Assembly: GCA_002082585.1 (NCBI GenBank)
Contig: CP020563.1
Coordinates: 7,434,001 to 7,498,000 of the forward strand
Direction: 5' to 3'
Origin: Kitasatospora albolonga
GTDB lineage: Bacteria; Actinomycetota; Actinomycetes; Streptomycetales; Streptomycetaceae
DNA length: 64,000 nucleotides
The position numbers and the translations under genes were made by a program. Under the pieces are notes generated by a model. The model ran no database searches. It saw only the letters and a list, made by a program, of their open reading frames with translations, and was not told the DNA's origin. Positions 32,012-40,707 of the stretch are shown here, piece by piece; the stretch's first letter is position 1; every line of letters begins with the position of its first letter.

Positions 32012-33148
32012 CTAGCCGCTCTCCGTCGGTGCGGGCTTGCGGGCCGGTTCGCGTTCGTCGGTCAGTGCGGGCGGCATCGGTGAGGGCCCGCCCGACGGGG
32101 TGCAGGTCTCCTTGCCCTTGATCACACCGCAGGCCCGTGCGGAGGCCGGATAGGGCGCCTCGATCATGGGGGAGTAAGTGTCGTTCTCGTACGTCACCGA
32201 GCGCTCGTTGCTGACCCCCCGGGAGCTCTCCACCCGTGCCGTGTCATCGACATGGGCATCGGTGATCCGGGCCCAGGCGGCCCGGCAGCGCGGGCTGTAG
32301 CGCAGCTCGATGTAGGTGCGGCCCGACCAGGTCGCGGCGGACGTCCAGGCCCCGATGTGGCACCCCATCCGCTGCGAGTCCTTGTCGCGGCATTCGAACT
32401 CCAGGCAGAGGGGGTCGCCCTGGGCCTTCTCCCGGTTCTGGCCCTCGGCGTTGTCGCCGCCGAATATCCAGCCCCCGATCAGGATTCCGGCCACCAGCGC
32501 CGTGCAGGCGGAAGCCGCGGAGACGAGCGTCATTCTCGTCCGGGACGGCTGGGGCGCGCTGTCCGGAGCCCCCGTTCCCACCGGAGCGCCGGGCGGTGTC
32601 CCCGTAACCCCTCCCGGTGCGTCACCGTCCCCCGGGATCAACGGACTTGTCGGCCTGGTCGGCCTGGTCGGCGGGGCGAGCTCTCCGGTGGTCTCCCCGG
32701 CACCGGTCGCCGTATCACCTGATGCCTGAACCTCCGGCCTCTGAGCCCCCGGCCTCTGAGCCCCCGGCCTCTGGACGTCCGGTCCCTGAACGTCCGGCCC
32801 CGGGCCCTCGTGCCCCCGGCCGTCGTGCGGCAAGGCTCCACCGGGCGCGGGCGGTTCACGGTGGAGCAGGGTGTTCCGGAAGCTGGGTCTCCGGCCGTCC
32901 TGCTCCTGCTCGCGCAGGCTCAGGAGCGGGGCCGCCGGGACACCGACGGCCGCCGCGAACTCGTTGACCGCCGTTCTCGGCGGCAGGGCCTTCCCGTTGA
33001 GGTAGCGCTCCCAGGAGGACCGGCTGTAGGAGGTGCGCTTGGCCAGTGCACTGAGCGTCAGGCCGCGCCGCGTACGCAGTAAACGCAACTGAGCTGCCAG
33101 GGAACCGCGGTTACCATGCAATTCATCCATATCATGTCGGTCTGTCAT
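32012..33148 (-). CDS. XRE-HTH membrane protein with extracytoplasmic DUF2690-type domain
   Basis: A 378-residue protein. Residues ~15-75 form an XRE helix-turn-helix (LTLSALAKRTSYSRSSWERY). A long Pro/Gly-rich linker contains 5-residue repeats (GPDVQ, RPGAQ, RPEVQ). One membrane span follows near residue 225 (ACTALVAGILIGGWIFGG). The outer domain (CRDKDSQRMGCHIG, then TYIELRYSPRCRAAWARI) matches DUF2690, with paired cysteines. It could sense an extracellular signal or act as an envelope-tethered regulator. The ATG at 33148 follows AAGGAAG; the earlier in-frame ATG at 33262 has no ribosome-binding site and overlaps the GAPDH terminator. Confidence 0.82.
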   Translation of the reverse strand: MTDRHDMDELHGNRGSLAAQLRLLRTRRGLTLSALAKRTSYSRSSWERYLNGKALPPRTAVNEFAAAVGVPAAPLLSLREQEQDGRRPSFRNTLLHREPPAPGGALPHDGRGHEGPGPDVQGPDVQRPGAQRPGAQRPEVQASGDTATGAGETTGELAPPTRPTRPTSPLIPGDGDAPGGVTGTPPGAPVGTGAPDSAPQPSRTRMTLVSAASACTALVAGILIGGWIFGGDNAEGQNREKAQGDPLCLEFECRDKDSQRMGCHIGAWTSAATWSGRTYIELRYSPRCRAAWARITDAHVDDTARVESSRGVSNERSVTYENDTYSPMIEAPYPASARACGVIKGKETCTPSGGPSPMPPALTDEREPARKPAPTESG

Positions 33149-33250
33149 GAATTGGGCTTCCTTGCGCTCAGAACTGTGCAGGGCGAAGCCCCATTCTGTC
33201 CCGGAGTGCCTCACGTCCTGCAACAGGCGGCGGTGTGGAGCCGGACACGA

Positions 33251-33287
33251 GCGGGCCGGCACCCCGGGTACGGGGGTGCCGGCCCGC
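33251..33287 (-). terminator. Terminator hairpin after the GAPDH gene
   Basis: A perfect 15-base stem (GCGGGCCGGCACCCC and complement) with a 7-base loop begins about 50 bases past the GAPDH stop. It isolates GAPDH from the downstream regulator gene. Confidence 0.8.
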
Positions 33288-33337
33288 GAGGCCGTGCGGT
33301 GGCGCGGTCCTCTCCTGCCGGAGGGGCCGTCTCCCGG

Positions 33338-34783
33338 TCAGACGGCCGGGGCCGGGTACGTCGGGTACTCCACGCCGGAGACGTGCTGGACGACCCGGAT
33401 GACCTGGCACGAGTAGCCGAACTCGTTGTCGTACCAGAGGTAGAGGATCGCGTTGTCACCGTCGACCTTGGTGGCGCCCGCGTCGACGATCGAGGCGTGG
33501 CGCGAGCCGATGAAGTCGCTGGAGACCGCGTCGGGGGCGCTGATGAAGTCGATCTGGCGCTTGAGCGGCGAGGCCAGCGAGACGTTGCGGAGGTAGTCGA
33601 GGACCTCCTCGCGGGTGGCCTCACGGCCCAGGCGCAGGCTCAGGATCGCGATCGAGACGTCGGGCACCGGGACGCGGATGGAGCTGCCGGTGATCGGCGC
33701 GTCCAGGTCGGGCAGCGCCTTGGCCACGGCCGACGCGGCACCGGTCTCGGTGATGACCATGTTGAGCGCCGCCGAGCGCCCGCGCCGGTCGGAGCTGTGG
33801 TAGTTGTCCAGCAGGTTCTGGTCGTTGGTGTACGAGTGGACGGTCTCCACGTGGCCGCGCAGCACGCCGTACTCGTCCGCCATCGCCTTGAGCGGCGGGA
33901 CGATCGCGTTGGTGGTGCAGGACGCGCAGGACAGGATCTGCTCGTCGTCCTTGATCGTGTCGTGGTTGACCCCGTGGACGATGTTGGGGACGTCGCCCTT
34001 GCCCGGAGCGGTCAGGACCACCTTGGCGATGCCGGGGCGCAGGTGGTTCGAGAGCCCCTCGCGGTCGCGCCACCTGCCGGTGTTGTCGATCAGGATCGCG
34101 TCCTTGATCCCGTACTCGGTGTAGTCGACCGACGTCGGGTCGTCCGAGTAGATCACCTTGATCTCGTTGCCGTTGGCGATGATCTTGCTGTTCGCCTCGT
34201 CGACGGTGATCGTGCCCGAGAACTGGCCGTGGATCGAGTCGCGCCGCAGCAGTGAGGCGCGCTTGACGATGTCCTGGCCGGAGCCCTTGCGTACGACGAT
34301 GGCGCGCAGCCGCAGTCCGTTGCCGGAACCGGCCTTCTCGATGAGGAGCCGGGCGATGAGGCGGCCGATGCGGCCGAAGCCGTAGAGCACGACGTCCCGG
34401 GAGTCGCGGCGCTCGATCTTGTTGGCGCCGGTCGCCCCGGCGACGGCCTCGGCGGTGAACTCCTCGACCGACAGGCCGCGGTCGTCGGCCCGGTAGGTCG
34501 CGGCCAGCATGCCTATGTCGATCTGGGAGGGGCCGAGATCCAGCGTCGTCAGTGCCCTGAGGAACGGCATCGTCTCGGTGACGGACAGCTCCTCACCGGC
34601 GATCTGCCGGGCGAAGCGGTGGGTCTTGAGGATGCTGACCACCGACTTGTTCACCAGGGAGCGGCTGTGCAGCAGGACATTCACGTCCTGCTCACGGTGC
34701 AGCTTCCCGATGATCGGGATCATCGACTCCGCGATCTCCTCGCGGTGCATCCAGTTGGTGAACGAGTCGTCATTGACAGTCAC
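33338..34783 (-). CDS. Glyceraldehyde-3-phosphate dehydrogenase, long form with N-terminal extension
   Basis: A 481-residue protein. Residues ~130-475 form the GAPDH core: NAD-binding VVLYGFGRIGRLIARLL, catalytic Cys in SCASCTTNAIVPP, and the C-terminal YDNEFGYSCQVIRV. The first ~125 residues are an extra helical region absent from classic 335-residue GAPDHs but known in a long actinobacterial/proteobacterial class. It oxidises glyceraldehyde-3-phosphate (or runs in reverse) in central carbon metabolism. GTG at 34783 has only a weak GAAAG upstream. Cofactor preference cannot be judged. Confidence 0.92.
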   Translation of the reverse strand: MTVNDDSFTNWMHREEIAESMIPIIGKLHREQDVNVLLHSRSLVNKSVVSILKTHRFARQIAGEELSVTETMPFLRALTTLDLGPSQIDIGMLAATYRADDRGLSVEEFTAEAVAGATGANKIERRDSRDVVLYGFGRIGRLIARLLIEKAGSGNGLRLRAIVVRKGSGQDIVKRASLLRRDSIHGQFSGTITVDEANSKIIANGNEIKVIYSDDPTSVDYTEYGIKDAILIDNTGRWRDREGLSNHLRPGIAKVVLTAPGKGDVPNIVHGVNHDTIKDDEQILSCASCTTNAIVPPLKAMADEYGVLRGHVETVHSYTNDQNLLDNYHSSDRRGRSAALNMVITETGAASAVAKALPDLDAPITGSSIRVPVPDVSIAILSLRLGREATREEVLDYLRNVSLASPLKRQIDFISAPDAVSSDFIGSRHASIVDAGATKVDGDNAILYLWYDNEFGYSCQVIRVVQHVSGVEYPTYPAPAV

Positions 34784-35073
34784 GTGTTTATCTTTCGAGC
34801 TAGGCGGCGCTCATATGGTAGCCGTACCGGTCTGCTCATCGTTCAGGTGGTCCCGCCCCCGGAGGTCGGCGACGGTTCACCTCGGTGTCAATGCGGCGTA
34901 ATCGGGCGCCCGTGCGAGAGGTCATACCAGAGCGGGACGGATGGCGGGCAAGTTCCGCAACTGCCCGTCGCGCACAGGTTATTCGCGACTACCGTGTGTG
35001 CCCGGTGATCAACGCGGGGCTCCCAGACCGACAGGAACGCCGATTCCTGGTGCCCCCTGTACTGAGGACGCTG
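34784..35073. other. Divergent promoter region between GAPDH and the conservon
   Basis: About 290 bases. An open frame from 34885 continues into cvnA, but its early codons lack a ribosome-binding site, so the region is treated as non-coding. It is less GC-rich around 34790-34850, consistent with promoters. No definite boxes could be assigned. Confidence 0.4.
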
Positions 35074-37161
35074 ATGTCTCAACTTCGCGCACCCGCCGCG
35101 CGACCGGACCGTCGCGAGGGCGGGCGGCACGGCCGCCCCGGCGCGCGTGCCCACTCGGCCACGAGCAGGCCGCGCGCCGACCGGTCCTCCCCCGAGGCCC
35201 GCATGCGCCCCCAGCTGTTGCGCACCGCCCTGCTCCCCACCGTCGCCGCCCTGCTCAGCGGTGCGGCGGCCGTCATCTTCACGATCCGCGACGGCGCCGT
35301 CGACCCGTCGCCGAGCCTCTGGGCCGCGCTCGGCGGATCGGCCGCCCTGGCCGTCGCCGCCGTCGCCGCCGCCTACCTCGGCGCCCACCGCGTGGCCGGT
35401 GGCGTCCTCGACCGGGCGCTGACGCTCCGCCGTGCCAGCGCCCAGGGCCAGGCCGAGCTCCAGCGGGTGGTGGAACAGCTCCGCGCCGGAGAGCCCGTCG
35501 GCCCCCGTCGGCCCCCGCCGCCACCCTCCTCCGACGGCGACGCCTTCGACCTGCTCGCCCAGGAGATGGGGCGGGCCCAGGACGCCGCGGTGAGCGCCGT
35601 CGTCCAGGCATCGCAGCTCTTCAGCTCCGCGGGCAACGAACAGAAGGTCGAGGTCTTCGTCAACCTCGCGCGGCGCCTCCAGTCCCTTGTCCACCGCGAG
35701 ATCCAGATCCTCGACGAGCTGGAGCACGAGGTCGAGGACCCCGATCTGCTCAAGGGCCTCTTCCACGTCGACCACCTGGCCACCCGCATCCGCCGCCACG
35801 CGGAGAATCTCGCCGTCCTCGGCGGGGCCGTCTCCCGGCGCCAGTGGAGCAACCCGGTCACCATGACCGAGGTGCTCCGCTCGGCCATCGCGGAGGTCGA
35901 GCAGTACCCCCGGGTCAAGCTCGTCCCGCCGATGGACGGCACCCTGCGCGGCCATGCCGTCGCCGACGTGATCCACCTGCTGGCCGAACTGGTCGAGAAC
36001 GCCACGGTGTTCTCCGCCCCGCACACCCAGGTCCTGCTGCGCGTCCAGCGCGTCACCGCCGGTATCGCGCTGGAGGTGGAGGACCGGGGCCTCGGGATGC
36101 CGGACCACGAGCAGAACCGGATGAACGCCCTCCTCTCCGACCCCGACCGGGTCAACGTCGCCCATCTGCTTCAGGACGGCCGGATCGGCCTGTTCGTCGT
36201 CTCGGCCCTGGCCCGCCGCCACGGCATCGCGGTCCGCCTCCAGAGCAACATCTACGGCGGTACGCAGGCGGTGCTCGTCCTGCCGCAGAACCTCCTCGGG
36301 GCCGATCCCGACACCGCCGCCGCGCCCGGCGCCGCCCCCGTACCGCCGCCCGGAGCCGTGCACCGGCCGCCCGCCCAGGACGGGCCGTCCGCACCTCCGG
36401 CGCCCGTACCGGCGGGCCGTACGCCGGCGGTCCACGCGGCCCCCGCCGGGCACCCGCGCGACGCCCAGGCGCCCGGCTCGCACGCACACGCCGCGCCGGA
36501 GAGCCGCCCGCCGCAGCCCCGCGGCGAGGCGCCGCCGCTGCCCCTGCGCGCCGAGCGGGCCGACCGCCCCGCGCCCGCCGCATCCGCCCCGGACCGCCCG
36601 GCGCCCGCCGGGTCCGCTCCCGACCGGCCCGTACCGGCCGCGCCCGCCCCGTCCGCCCCCGGCAGCTCCGTACCGGCCGCGTCCGCCCCCGAGCGGCCCG
36701 TGCCGGCCGCCTTCACCCCGGAGCGGGTCGACCGGCCCGGCCCGCCCGCCGCCCGGCCCGAGCTGCCCAAGCGGGCCAATCAGGAACACCTCGTTCCGCA
36801 ACTGCGGGAGGCACCCGCGCCCCGGGTCGAGGACGAGCACGCCCTGCACGACCCGGGCCTCATGGCCGCCTTCCGGCGCGGTGTCGACCTCGCCGAGGCC
36901 CAGAACGCCCAGGAGGAGGAGGCGAACGCCGGATACGGCGATCCCGGCGGTACGCCCACCGCGCTCGACGCCCCCCTGGAGACCCTCGCGCCCCTCCCCG
37001 TACGTGGAGCCGCCGCCCAGGCCGGAGCGCCCGCGCACCCCGGCCACCAGCAGACCGCCCACCCGCAGTCCGTCCGCCCGGCCGGGGCGTTCGCGGCCGA
37101 CCCCTTCCTGCCGGGCCACGCCGTGCCGGAACCCCGTAAAGACACGACCTTCAAGGAGTAG
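35074..37161 (+). CDS. cvnA: CvnA-like sensor histidine-kinase-type ATPase (nitrate/sulfonate sensor fold)
   Basis: A 695-residue membrane protein. Two membrane spans lie near residues 50-100 (LLPTVAALLSGAAAVIFTI and LGGSAALAVAAVAAAYLGAH), with a short outer loop. The ATPase domain has an N box LLAELVENATVFSAPHTQV and G boxes VEDRGLGM and GIGLFVVSALARRHG-like sequence. The last ~260 residues are a Pro/Ala-rich disordered tail with imperfect repeats (SAPDRPAPAG, SAPERPVPAA). CvnA proteins are the input component of Streptomyces conservons, heterocomplexes that signal through a small GTPase. The start at 35074 follows GAGGAC. Next gene 5 bases downstream. Confidence 0.9.
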   Translation: MSQLRAPAARPDRREGGRHGRPGARAHSATSRPRADRSSPEARMRPQLLRTALLPTVAALLSGAAAVIFTIRDGAVDPSPSLWAALGGSAALAVAAVAAAYLGAHRVAGGVLDRALTLRRASAQGQAELQRVVEQLRAGEPVGPRRPPPPPSSDGDAFDLLAQEMGRAQDAAVSAVVQASQLFSSAGNEQKVEVFVNLARRLQSLVHREIQILDELEHEVEDPDLLKGLFHVDHLATRIRRHAENLAVLGGAVSRRQWSNPVTMTEVLRSAIAEVEQYPRVKLVPPMDGTLRGHAVADVIHLLAELVENATVFSAPHTQVLLRVQRVTAGIALEVEDRGLGMPDHEQNRMNALLSDPDRVNVAHLLQDGRIGLFVVSALARRHGIAVRLQSNIYGGTQAVLVLPQNLLGADPDTAAAPGAAPVPPPGAVHRPPAQDGPSAPPAPVPAGRTPAVHAAPAGHPRDAQAPGSHAHAAPESRPPQPRGEAPPLPLRAERADRPAPAASAPDRPAPAGSAPDRPVPAAPAPSAPGSSVPAASAPERPVPAAFTPERVDRPGPPAARPELPKRANQEHLVPQLREAPAPRVEDEHALHDPGLMAAFRRGVDLAEAQNAQEEEANAGYGDPGGTPTALDAPLETLAPLPVRGAAAQAGAPAHPGHQQTAHPQSVRPAGAFAADPFLPGHAVPEPRKDTTFKE

Positions 37162-37166
37162 ACACG

Positions 37167-37601
37167 ATGGCGAGCGACATGGCGTCCGGTCAGGTCTCGG
37201 ACCTGGACTGGCTGCTGAGCGGACTGGTCCAGCGCGTGCCCTACACGCGCAGCGCGGTACTGCTCTCGGCCGACGGGCTGGTGAAATCCGTCCACGGCAT
37301 GGACCCGGACAGCGCCGACCACATGGCCGCCCTGGCCGCCGGGCTCTACTCCCTCGGCCGCAGCGCCGGGGCCCGCTTCGGTGACAACGGCGACGTCCGG
37401 CAGGTGGTCGTCGAGCTCGACTCCACCCTCCTGTTCGTCTCCACCGCGGGCTCCGGCACCTGTCTGGCCGTCCTGGCCGGACGCGAGGCGGACGCGGCGG
37501 TGCTCGGCTACGAGATGGCGATGCTGGTCAAGAGCGTCCGGCCCTATCTGATGACCCCGCTGCGGCAGCCGGCCGGGGCCCCGTTCACCCCGGGGCTGTG
37601 A
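37167..37601 (+). CDS. cvnB: CvnB, roadblock/LC7 domain protein
   Basis: A 144-residue roadblock/LC7 protein (DLDWLLSGLVQRVPYTRSAV at the start, then LLSADGLVKSVHGMD). This fold regulates small GTPases, in conservons the CvnD protein, and bridges it to CvnA. It starts 5 bases after cvnA and its stop overlaps cvnC. Confidence 0.92.
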   Translation: MASDMASGQVSDLDWLLSGLVQRVPYTRSAVLLSADGLVKSVHGMDPDSADHMAALAAGLYSLGRSAGARFGDNGDVRQVVVELDSTLLFVSTAGSGTCLAVLAGREADAAVLGYEMAMLVKSVRPYLMTPLRQPAGAPFTPGL

Positions 37602-37975
37602 GGATGCCGGCCCCGCAGGACGGGCCCCTGCTCGACGACGCGGCCGGCCGGCTGATCCGCCCGTACACCGTCAGCAACGGCCGCACCCGGCCGTCCACCG
37701 GATTCGACCTGCTCTCCCTGGTCATGGCCACGGGCATCGAACCCGACATCCACCTCGGCCCCGAACACACCGTGGCCCTCGGGCTGTGCGACGGGCCCAT
37801 GTCCGTCGCCGAGATCGCCGCACACCTCAAGCTGCCCGCGGTCGTCACCAAGGTCCTCCTCTCCGACCTGGTCGACTGCGGGGCGGTCACCGCGCACGCC
37901 CCGGCTTTCCACGACACACCCACCGACCGATCCCTGCTGGAGGCAGTGCTCGATGGTTTACGACGACAGCTCTGA
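37598..37975 (+). CDS. cvnC: CvnC, DUF742 winged-helix protein
   Basis: A 125-residue DUF742 protein. Diagnostic features are RLIRPYTVSNGRTRPS and a winged-helix part with MSVAEIAAHLKLPAVVTKVL. DUF742 proteins are the third conservon component and may bind the GTPase or act on DNA. GTG at 37598 overlaps the cvnB stop. ATG at 37604 is an alternative only two codons later. The 3' end overlaps cvnD by 23 bases. Confidence 0.92.
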   Translation: MRMPAPQDGPLLDDAAGRLIRPYTVSNGRTRPSTGFDLLSLVMATGIEPDIHLGPEHTVALGLCDGPMSVAEIAAHLKLPAVVTKVLLSDLVDCGAVTAHAPAFHDTPTDRSLLEAVLDGLRRQL

Positions 37976-38576
37976 CCGCACCGGAACCACCGAGTTCTTC
38001 CCCGTGGCCCTCAAGGTCCTGGTCGCGGGCGGATTCGGCGTCGGCAAGACGACCTTCGTGGGCGCGGTCAGCGAAATCGCCCCGCTGAGCACCGAGGAAC
38101 TGCTCACCCAGGTCAGCGTGGGCACCGACAACCTGGAGGGCGTCGAATCCAAGACGTCCACCACCGTCGCCATGGACTTCGGCCGCATCACGCTCTCCGA
38201 ACAGCACGTCCTGTACCTGTTCGGGACACCGGGCCAGGAGCGGTTCTGGTTCATGTGGGACGAGCTCTCCCAGGGCGCCCTCGGAGCCGTGGTGCTCGCC
38301 GACACCCGGCGGCTGGCGGAGTGCTTCGCGGCCGTGGACTTCTTCGAGCGGCGGGGCATCGGTTTCATCGTCGCGGTCAACGAGTTCGACGGCGCCTACC
38401 GCTACGAACCCGACGAGATCCGGGCCGCGCTCGACCTCGGACCCGAGGTGCCCGTGGTCCTGTGCGACGCCCGGATCGCCAGCTCCAGTACGGGGGCGCT
38501 CGTCACCCTCGTACAACATCTGATCAACGCCACCTCGGCGCCCGCACCGCTCCATGCCTTCGGAGCCCACCAGTGA
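37953..38576 (+). CDS. cvnD: CvnD, small Ras/MglA-like GTPase
   Basis: A 207-residue GTPase. The P-loop is GGFGVGKTT, switch II is LFGTPGQERFWFMWDEL, and the specificity motif is NEFD in VAVNEFDGAYR, a usual conservon variant of NKxD. It is the output switch of the conservon complex. It overlaps cvnC and shares GTGA with the GAF gene. Confidence 0.93.
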   Translation: MVYDDSSDRTGTTEFFPVALKVLVAGGFGVGKTTFVGAVSEIAPLSTEELLTQVSVGTDNLEGVESKTSTTVAMDFGRITLSEQHVLYLFGTPGQERFWFMWDELSQGALGAVVLADTRRLAECFAAVDFFERRGIGFIVAVNEFDGAYRYEPDEIRAALDLGPEVPVVLCDARIASSSTGALVTLVQHLINATSAPAPLHAFGAHQ

Positions 38577-39157
38577 CGTCCTTCGCCACCGGCCGGATGC
38601 TGCTGACCCCCGCCGACCGGGACGGCCCGGCCCGCGCGGAGCGGCTGCGGAGGCTGGATCTCGGTGAACGCCCCGACGCCTCGTTCGACGACTTCGACGC
38701 CTTCGCCGACAAGGTGGCCGAGGTGACCGCCTCACCCTTCTCGATGGTCAACTTCATCGACGAGAACCGGCAGTTCTTCGCGGGACTGCACACCCCGGCC
38801 GGGAACCGGGGCGGCCAGGAGCTCGGGGCCGTCGCGGCGGGCGGTCCCCGCGGCGCCCGGTACATGGCCCGCGACCACGGCTACTGCCCGCACGTCGTCG
38901 TGCGGCGCAAGGCCCTCGTCCTGGAGGACGTCTGCGACTATCCCCGGTTCGCCGGAAATCCGGTGGTCGACGACATAGGCGTCCGCTCCTATCTCGGCGC
39001 TCCGCTCATCGACCGTACGGGCATCGCCCTCGGGACCGTCTGCGCGGTCGACACCGTGCCGCGCCCCTGGGGCCGTGCGGGACTGGACACCATCAAGTCC
39101 CTCGCCCAGGAACTCGTCCGGCAGATCGACCACCGGGAGGGTTATCGCCACCCCTGA
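38573..39157 (+). CDS. GAF-domain protein, fifth gene of the conservon
   Basis: A 194-residue protein consisting largely of one GAF domain (ASPFSMVNFIDENRQFF, VVRRKALVLEDVCDYPRF, YLGAPLIDRTGIALGTVCAVD). The domain binds small molecules or senses redox/light. It overlaps cvnD by four bases, so it is produced together with the GTPase. Some conservons end in a cytochrome P450; here a GAF sensor takes that place. It has no kinase or output domain of its own. Confidence 0.88.
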   Translation: MTSFATGRMLLTPADRDGPARAERLRRLDLGERPDASFDDFDAFADKVAEVTASPFSMVNFIDENRQFFAGLHTPAGNRGGQELGAVAAGGPRGARYMARDHGYCPHVVVRRKALVLEDVCDYPRFAGNPVVDDIGVRSYLGAPLIDRTGIALGTVCAVDTVPRPWGRAGLDTIKSLAQELVRQIDHREGYRHP

Positions 39158-39180
39158 CCCGCTTCCCGGGGATGTACGGA

Positions 39181-39210
39181 CCGGAGTGAGGCCGGACGGC
39201 CTCACTCCGG
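39181..39210 (+). terminator. Terminator hairpin after the conservon operon
   Basis: A perfect 13-base stem (CCGGAGTGAGGCC and complement) with loop GGAC, 24 bases past the GAF stop. Confidence 0.8.
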
Positions 39211-39240
39211 CTCACTCCGGCTCGCTCCGGCTCACTCCAG
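39201..39240. repeat. Four tandem decamers CTCACTCCGG
   Basis: Copies 1 and 2 are identical; copy 3 has one change (CTCGCTCCGG) and copy 4 ends AG. The first copy is the right arm of the preceding terminator, so the array arose by duplicating the arm. It runs to the stop codon of the convergent TetR gene. Confidence 0.85.
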
Positions 39241-40008
39241 TCCGAACGCGTCCGCCAGCAGCTCCATCTGGGCGCCCAGCAGCGTCGAGCCCCGGTGCGC
39301 CATCCCGGCGAACTGCCCGGCCACCTCCAGGCTCACCGAACCGTGCAGCTGGGCCCAGGCCAGCACCGCGCCCGCCAGCGCCGAGGCGGCCCGGTCCGGC
39401 CCGGCCGCCGTGGCTTCGGGGGCCGGGACGTCAGCGGCGTCAGCGGTCCTCGGGGCCGCCGTGGCTTCCGGGGCGTACCGCGCGACCCACGCCCCCACCG
39501 ACTCCTCCGCCGCCAGCCAGGCCGCCATCTCGTCCACCGTGGCGGCCACCGCCGCGCCGGGGCTCCCGGTGGCGAAGAGCGGCAGGAACGGGCCCAGCAC
39601 CGCACGGGCCCGCTCCAGGGTGCCGGCCGGGGCGACATGGCCGGGCACCGGGGCGCCCTGGATCAGCAGATACCGGTGGGGTTCGGCGACCGCCCAGGCG
39701 CGGTACGCCTCGGCCAGGTCGTGCAGCCGCGCGCGGACGCCCCGCGACCCTCTCGCCGAGCGGGCCGCCGCCCGTGCCATCGCGGTGGCGGCATCGTCGT
39801 ACGCGTCCCTGATGAGGGCGTTGAGCAGATCGTCCCGGTTGGCGAAGTAGCGGTAGAGGGCGGGGCCGGACAGGCCCATCTCCTTGGCGATCCGGGTCAG
39901 CGCGAGGGCGCCGCCGCCCTCCGCGAGCTGCCGCAGCGCCACACCCTTGATCTCCGCGCGGGTCTGCTCCCGGTACCGGGCGCGCGGTCCCTGCTGGGCC
40001 CGTTCCAT
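39232..40008 (-). CDS. TetR-family regulator with WHG-type C-terminal domain
   Basis: A 258-residue TetR protein. The HTH is LTRIAKEMGLSGPALYRYF followed by ANRDDLL. The ligand domain starts with LAEAYRAWAVAEPHRYLLI, the pattern of the WHG/TetR_C_33 group. Residues ~185-210 are an Ala-rich insertion (ATAAPRTADAADVPAPEATA) absent from typical members. Convergent with the conservon. Target and ligand unknown. Confidence 0.87.
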   Translation of the reverse strand: MERAQQGPRARYREQTRAEIKGVALRQLAEGGGALALTRIAKEMGLSGPALYRYFANRDDLLNALIRDAYDDAATAMARAAARSARGSRGVRARLHDLAEAYRAWAVAEPHRYLLIQGAPVPGHVAPAGTLERARAVLGPFLPLFATGSPGAAVAATVDEMAAWLAAEESVGAWVARYAPEATAAPRTADAADVPAPEATAAGPDRAASALAGAVLAWAQLHGSVSLEVAGQFAGMAHRGSTLLGAQMELLADAFGLE

Positions 40009-40148
40009 CGCGGCACCCCTTTCGCCGGCCGAGCTGACCCCTGTTACAGATTCTCACAAGCGTTATTGCGATGGTTCATCGTGAGGTTTTCGGCCTTTAA
40101 CTGAAGCGATGAGAGGGAACTGATCTTCCGGGGGCATCCGCTCCGGTT

Positions 40149-40200
40149 CGGCGGTGGATGTCGGCGGTGAATGTCGGCGGTGGCTGCCGGGGGTGGATGT
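40149..40200. repeat. Four tandem 13-mers CGGCGGTGGATGT
   Basis: Four contiguous 13-base units with one to three changes each, in the 257-base gap between the TetR gene and the MmcQ/YjbR gene. The rest of that gap holds an AT-richer stretch near 40040-40085 that is probably the TetR promoter. Confidence 0.8.
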
Positions 40201-40265
40201 CAGTGCCGGGCGTTACGGTCGAATCCCGGCCATGGCCGCCGGGCCCACCGGATCGGAGTACCGGG

Positions 40266-40649
40266 ATGACCACCAGGAAACACGCCCCCGTCACCGCCGC
40301 CGACGTGCGCTCGGCCGCGCTGTCCCTGCCCGACACCGCCGAGAAGCTCGCATGGGGGCAGCCCACCTTCCGGGTGGCGGGCAAGATCTTCGCCTCCCTG
40401 GGCGACGACGACACGGCCATGGGGGTGAAGTGCCCCAAGGAGGACCGGGCGGAGCTGATCGCCACCGAGCCCGAGAAGTTCTTCCTGAAGGAGGGGCACG
40501 ACGACCACTACGCCTGGATGCGGGTCCGGCTGGCCGCCCTGGAGGACGCCGGGGAGCTCGCCGCCATCCTCACCGACGCCTGGCGCCAGGTCGCCCCGCG
40601 CCGACTGCTGGCGGCGCATCCGGAGCTGGAGCTGCCGGAGGGAGGGTGA
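40266..40649 (+). CDS. MmcQ/YjbR family protein
   Basis: A 127-residue CyaY-like-fold protein. The family pattern is visible: SLPDTAEKLAWGQPTFRVAG, FASLGDDDTAMGVKC, and the C-terminal WRQVAPRRLLAAH. Members are widespread small cytosolic proteins, sometimes described as DNA-binding; the true function is unclear. The ATG at 40266 follows GGAGTACCGGG. Confidence 0.85.
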   Translation: MTTRKHAPVTAADVRSAALSLPDTAEKLAWGQPTFRVAGKIFASLGDDDTAMGVKCPKEDRAELIATEPEKFFLKEGHDDHYAWMRVRLAALEDAGELAAILTDAWRQVAPRRLLAAHPELELPEGG

Positions 40650-40707
40650 GGGTTCCTGGTGAGTACGGGGAGGAGGGCGACCGGGACCGCCGATCCGCGC
40701 CCGTGGA

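Noticed and set aside
34888..37119. 743-residue minus-strand frame opposite cvnA
   Set aside because: Composition is Gly/Arg/Val-rich without motifs, while the plus strand encodes clear CvnA features.
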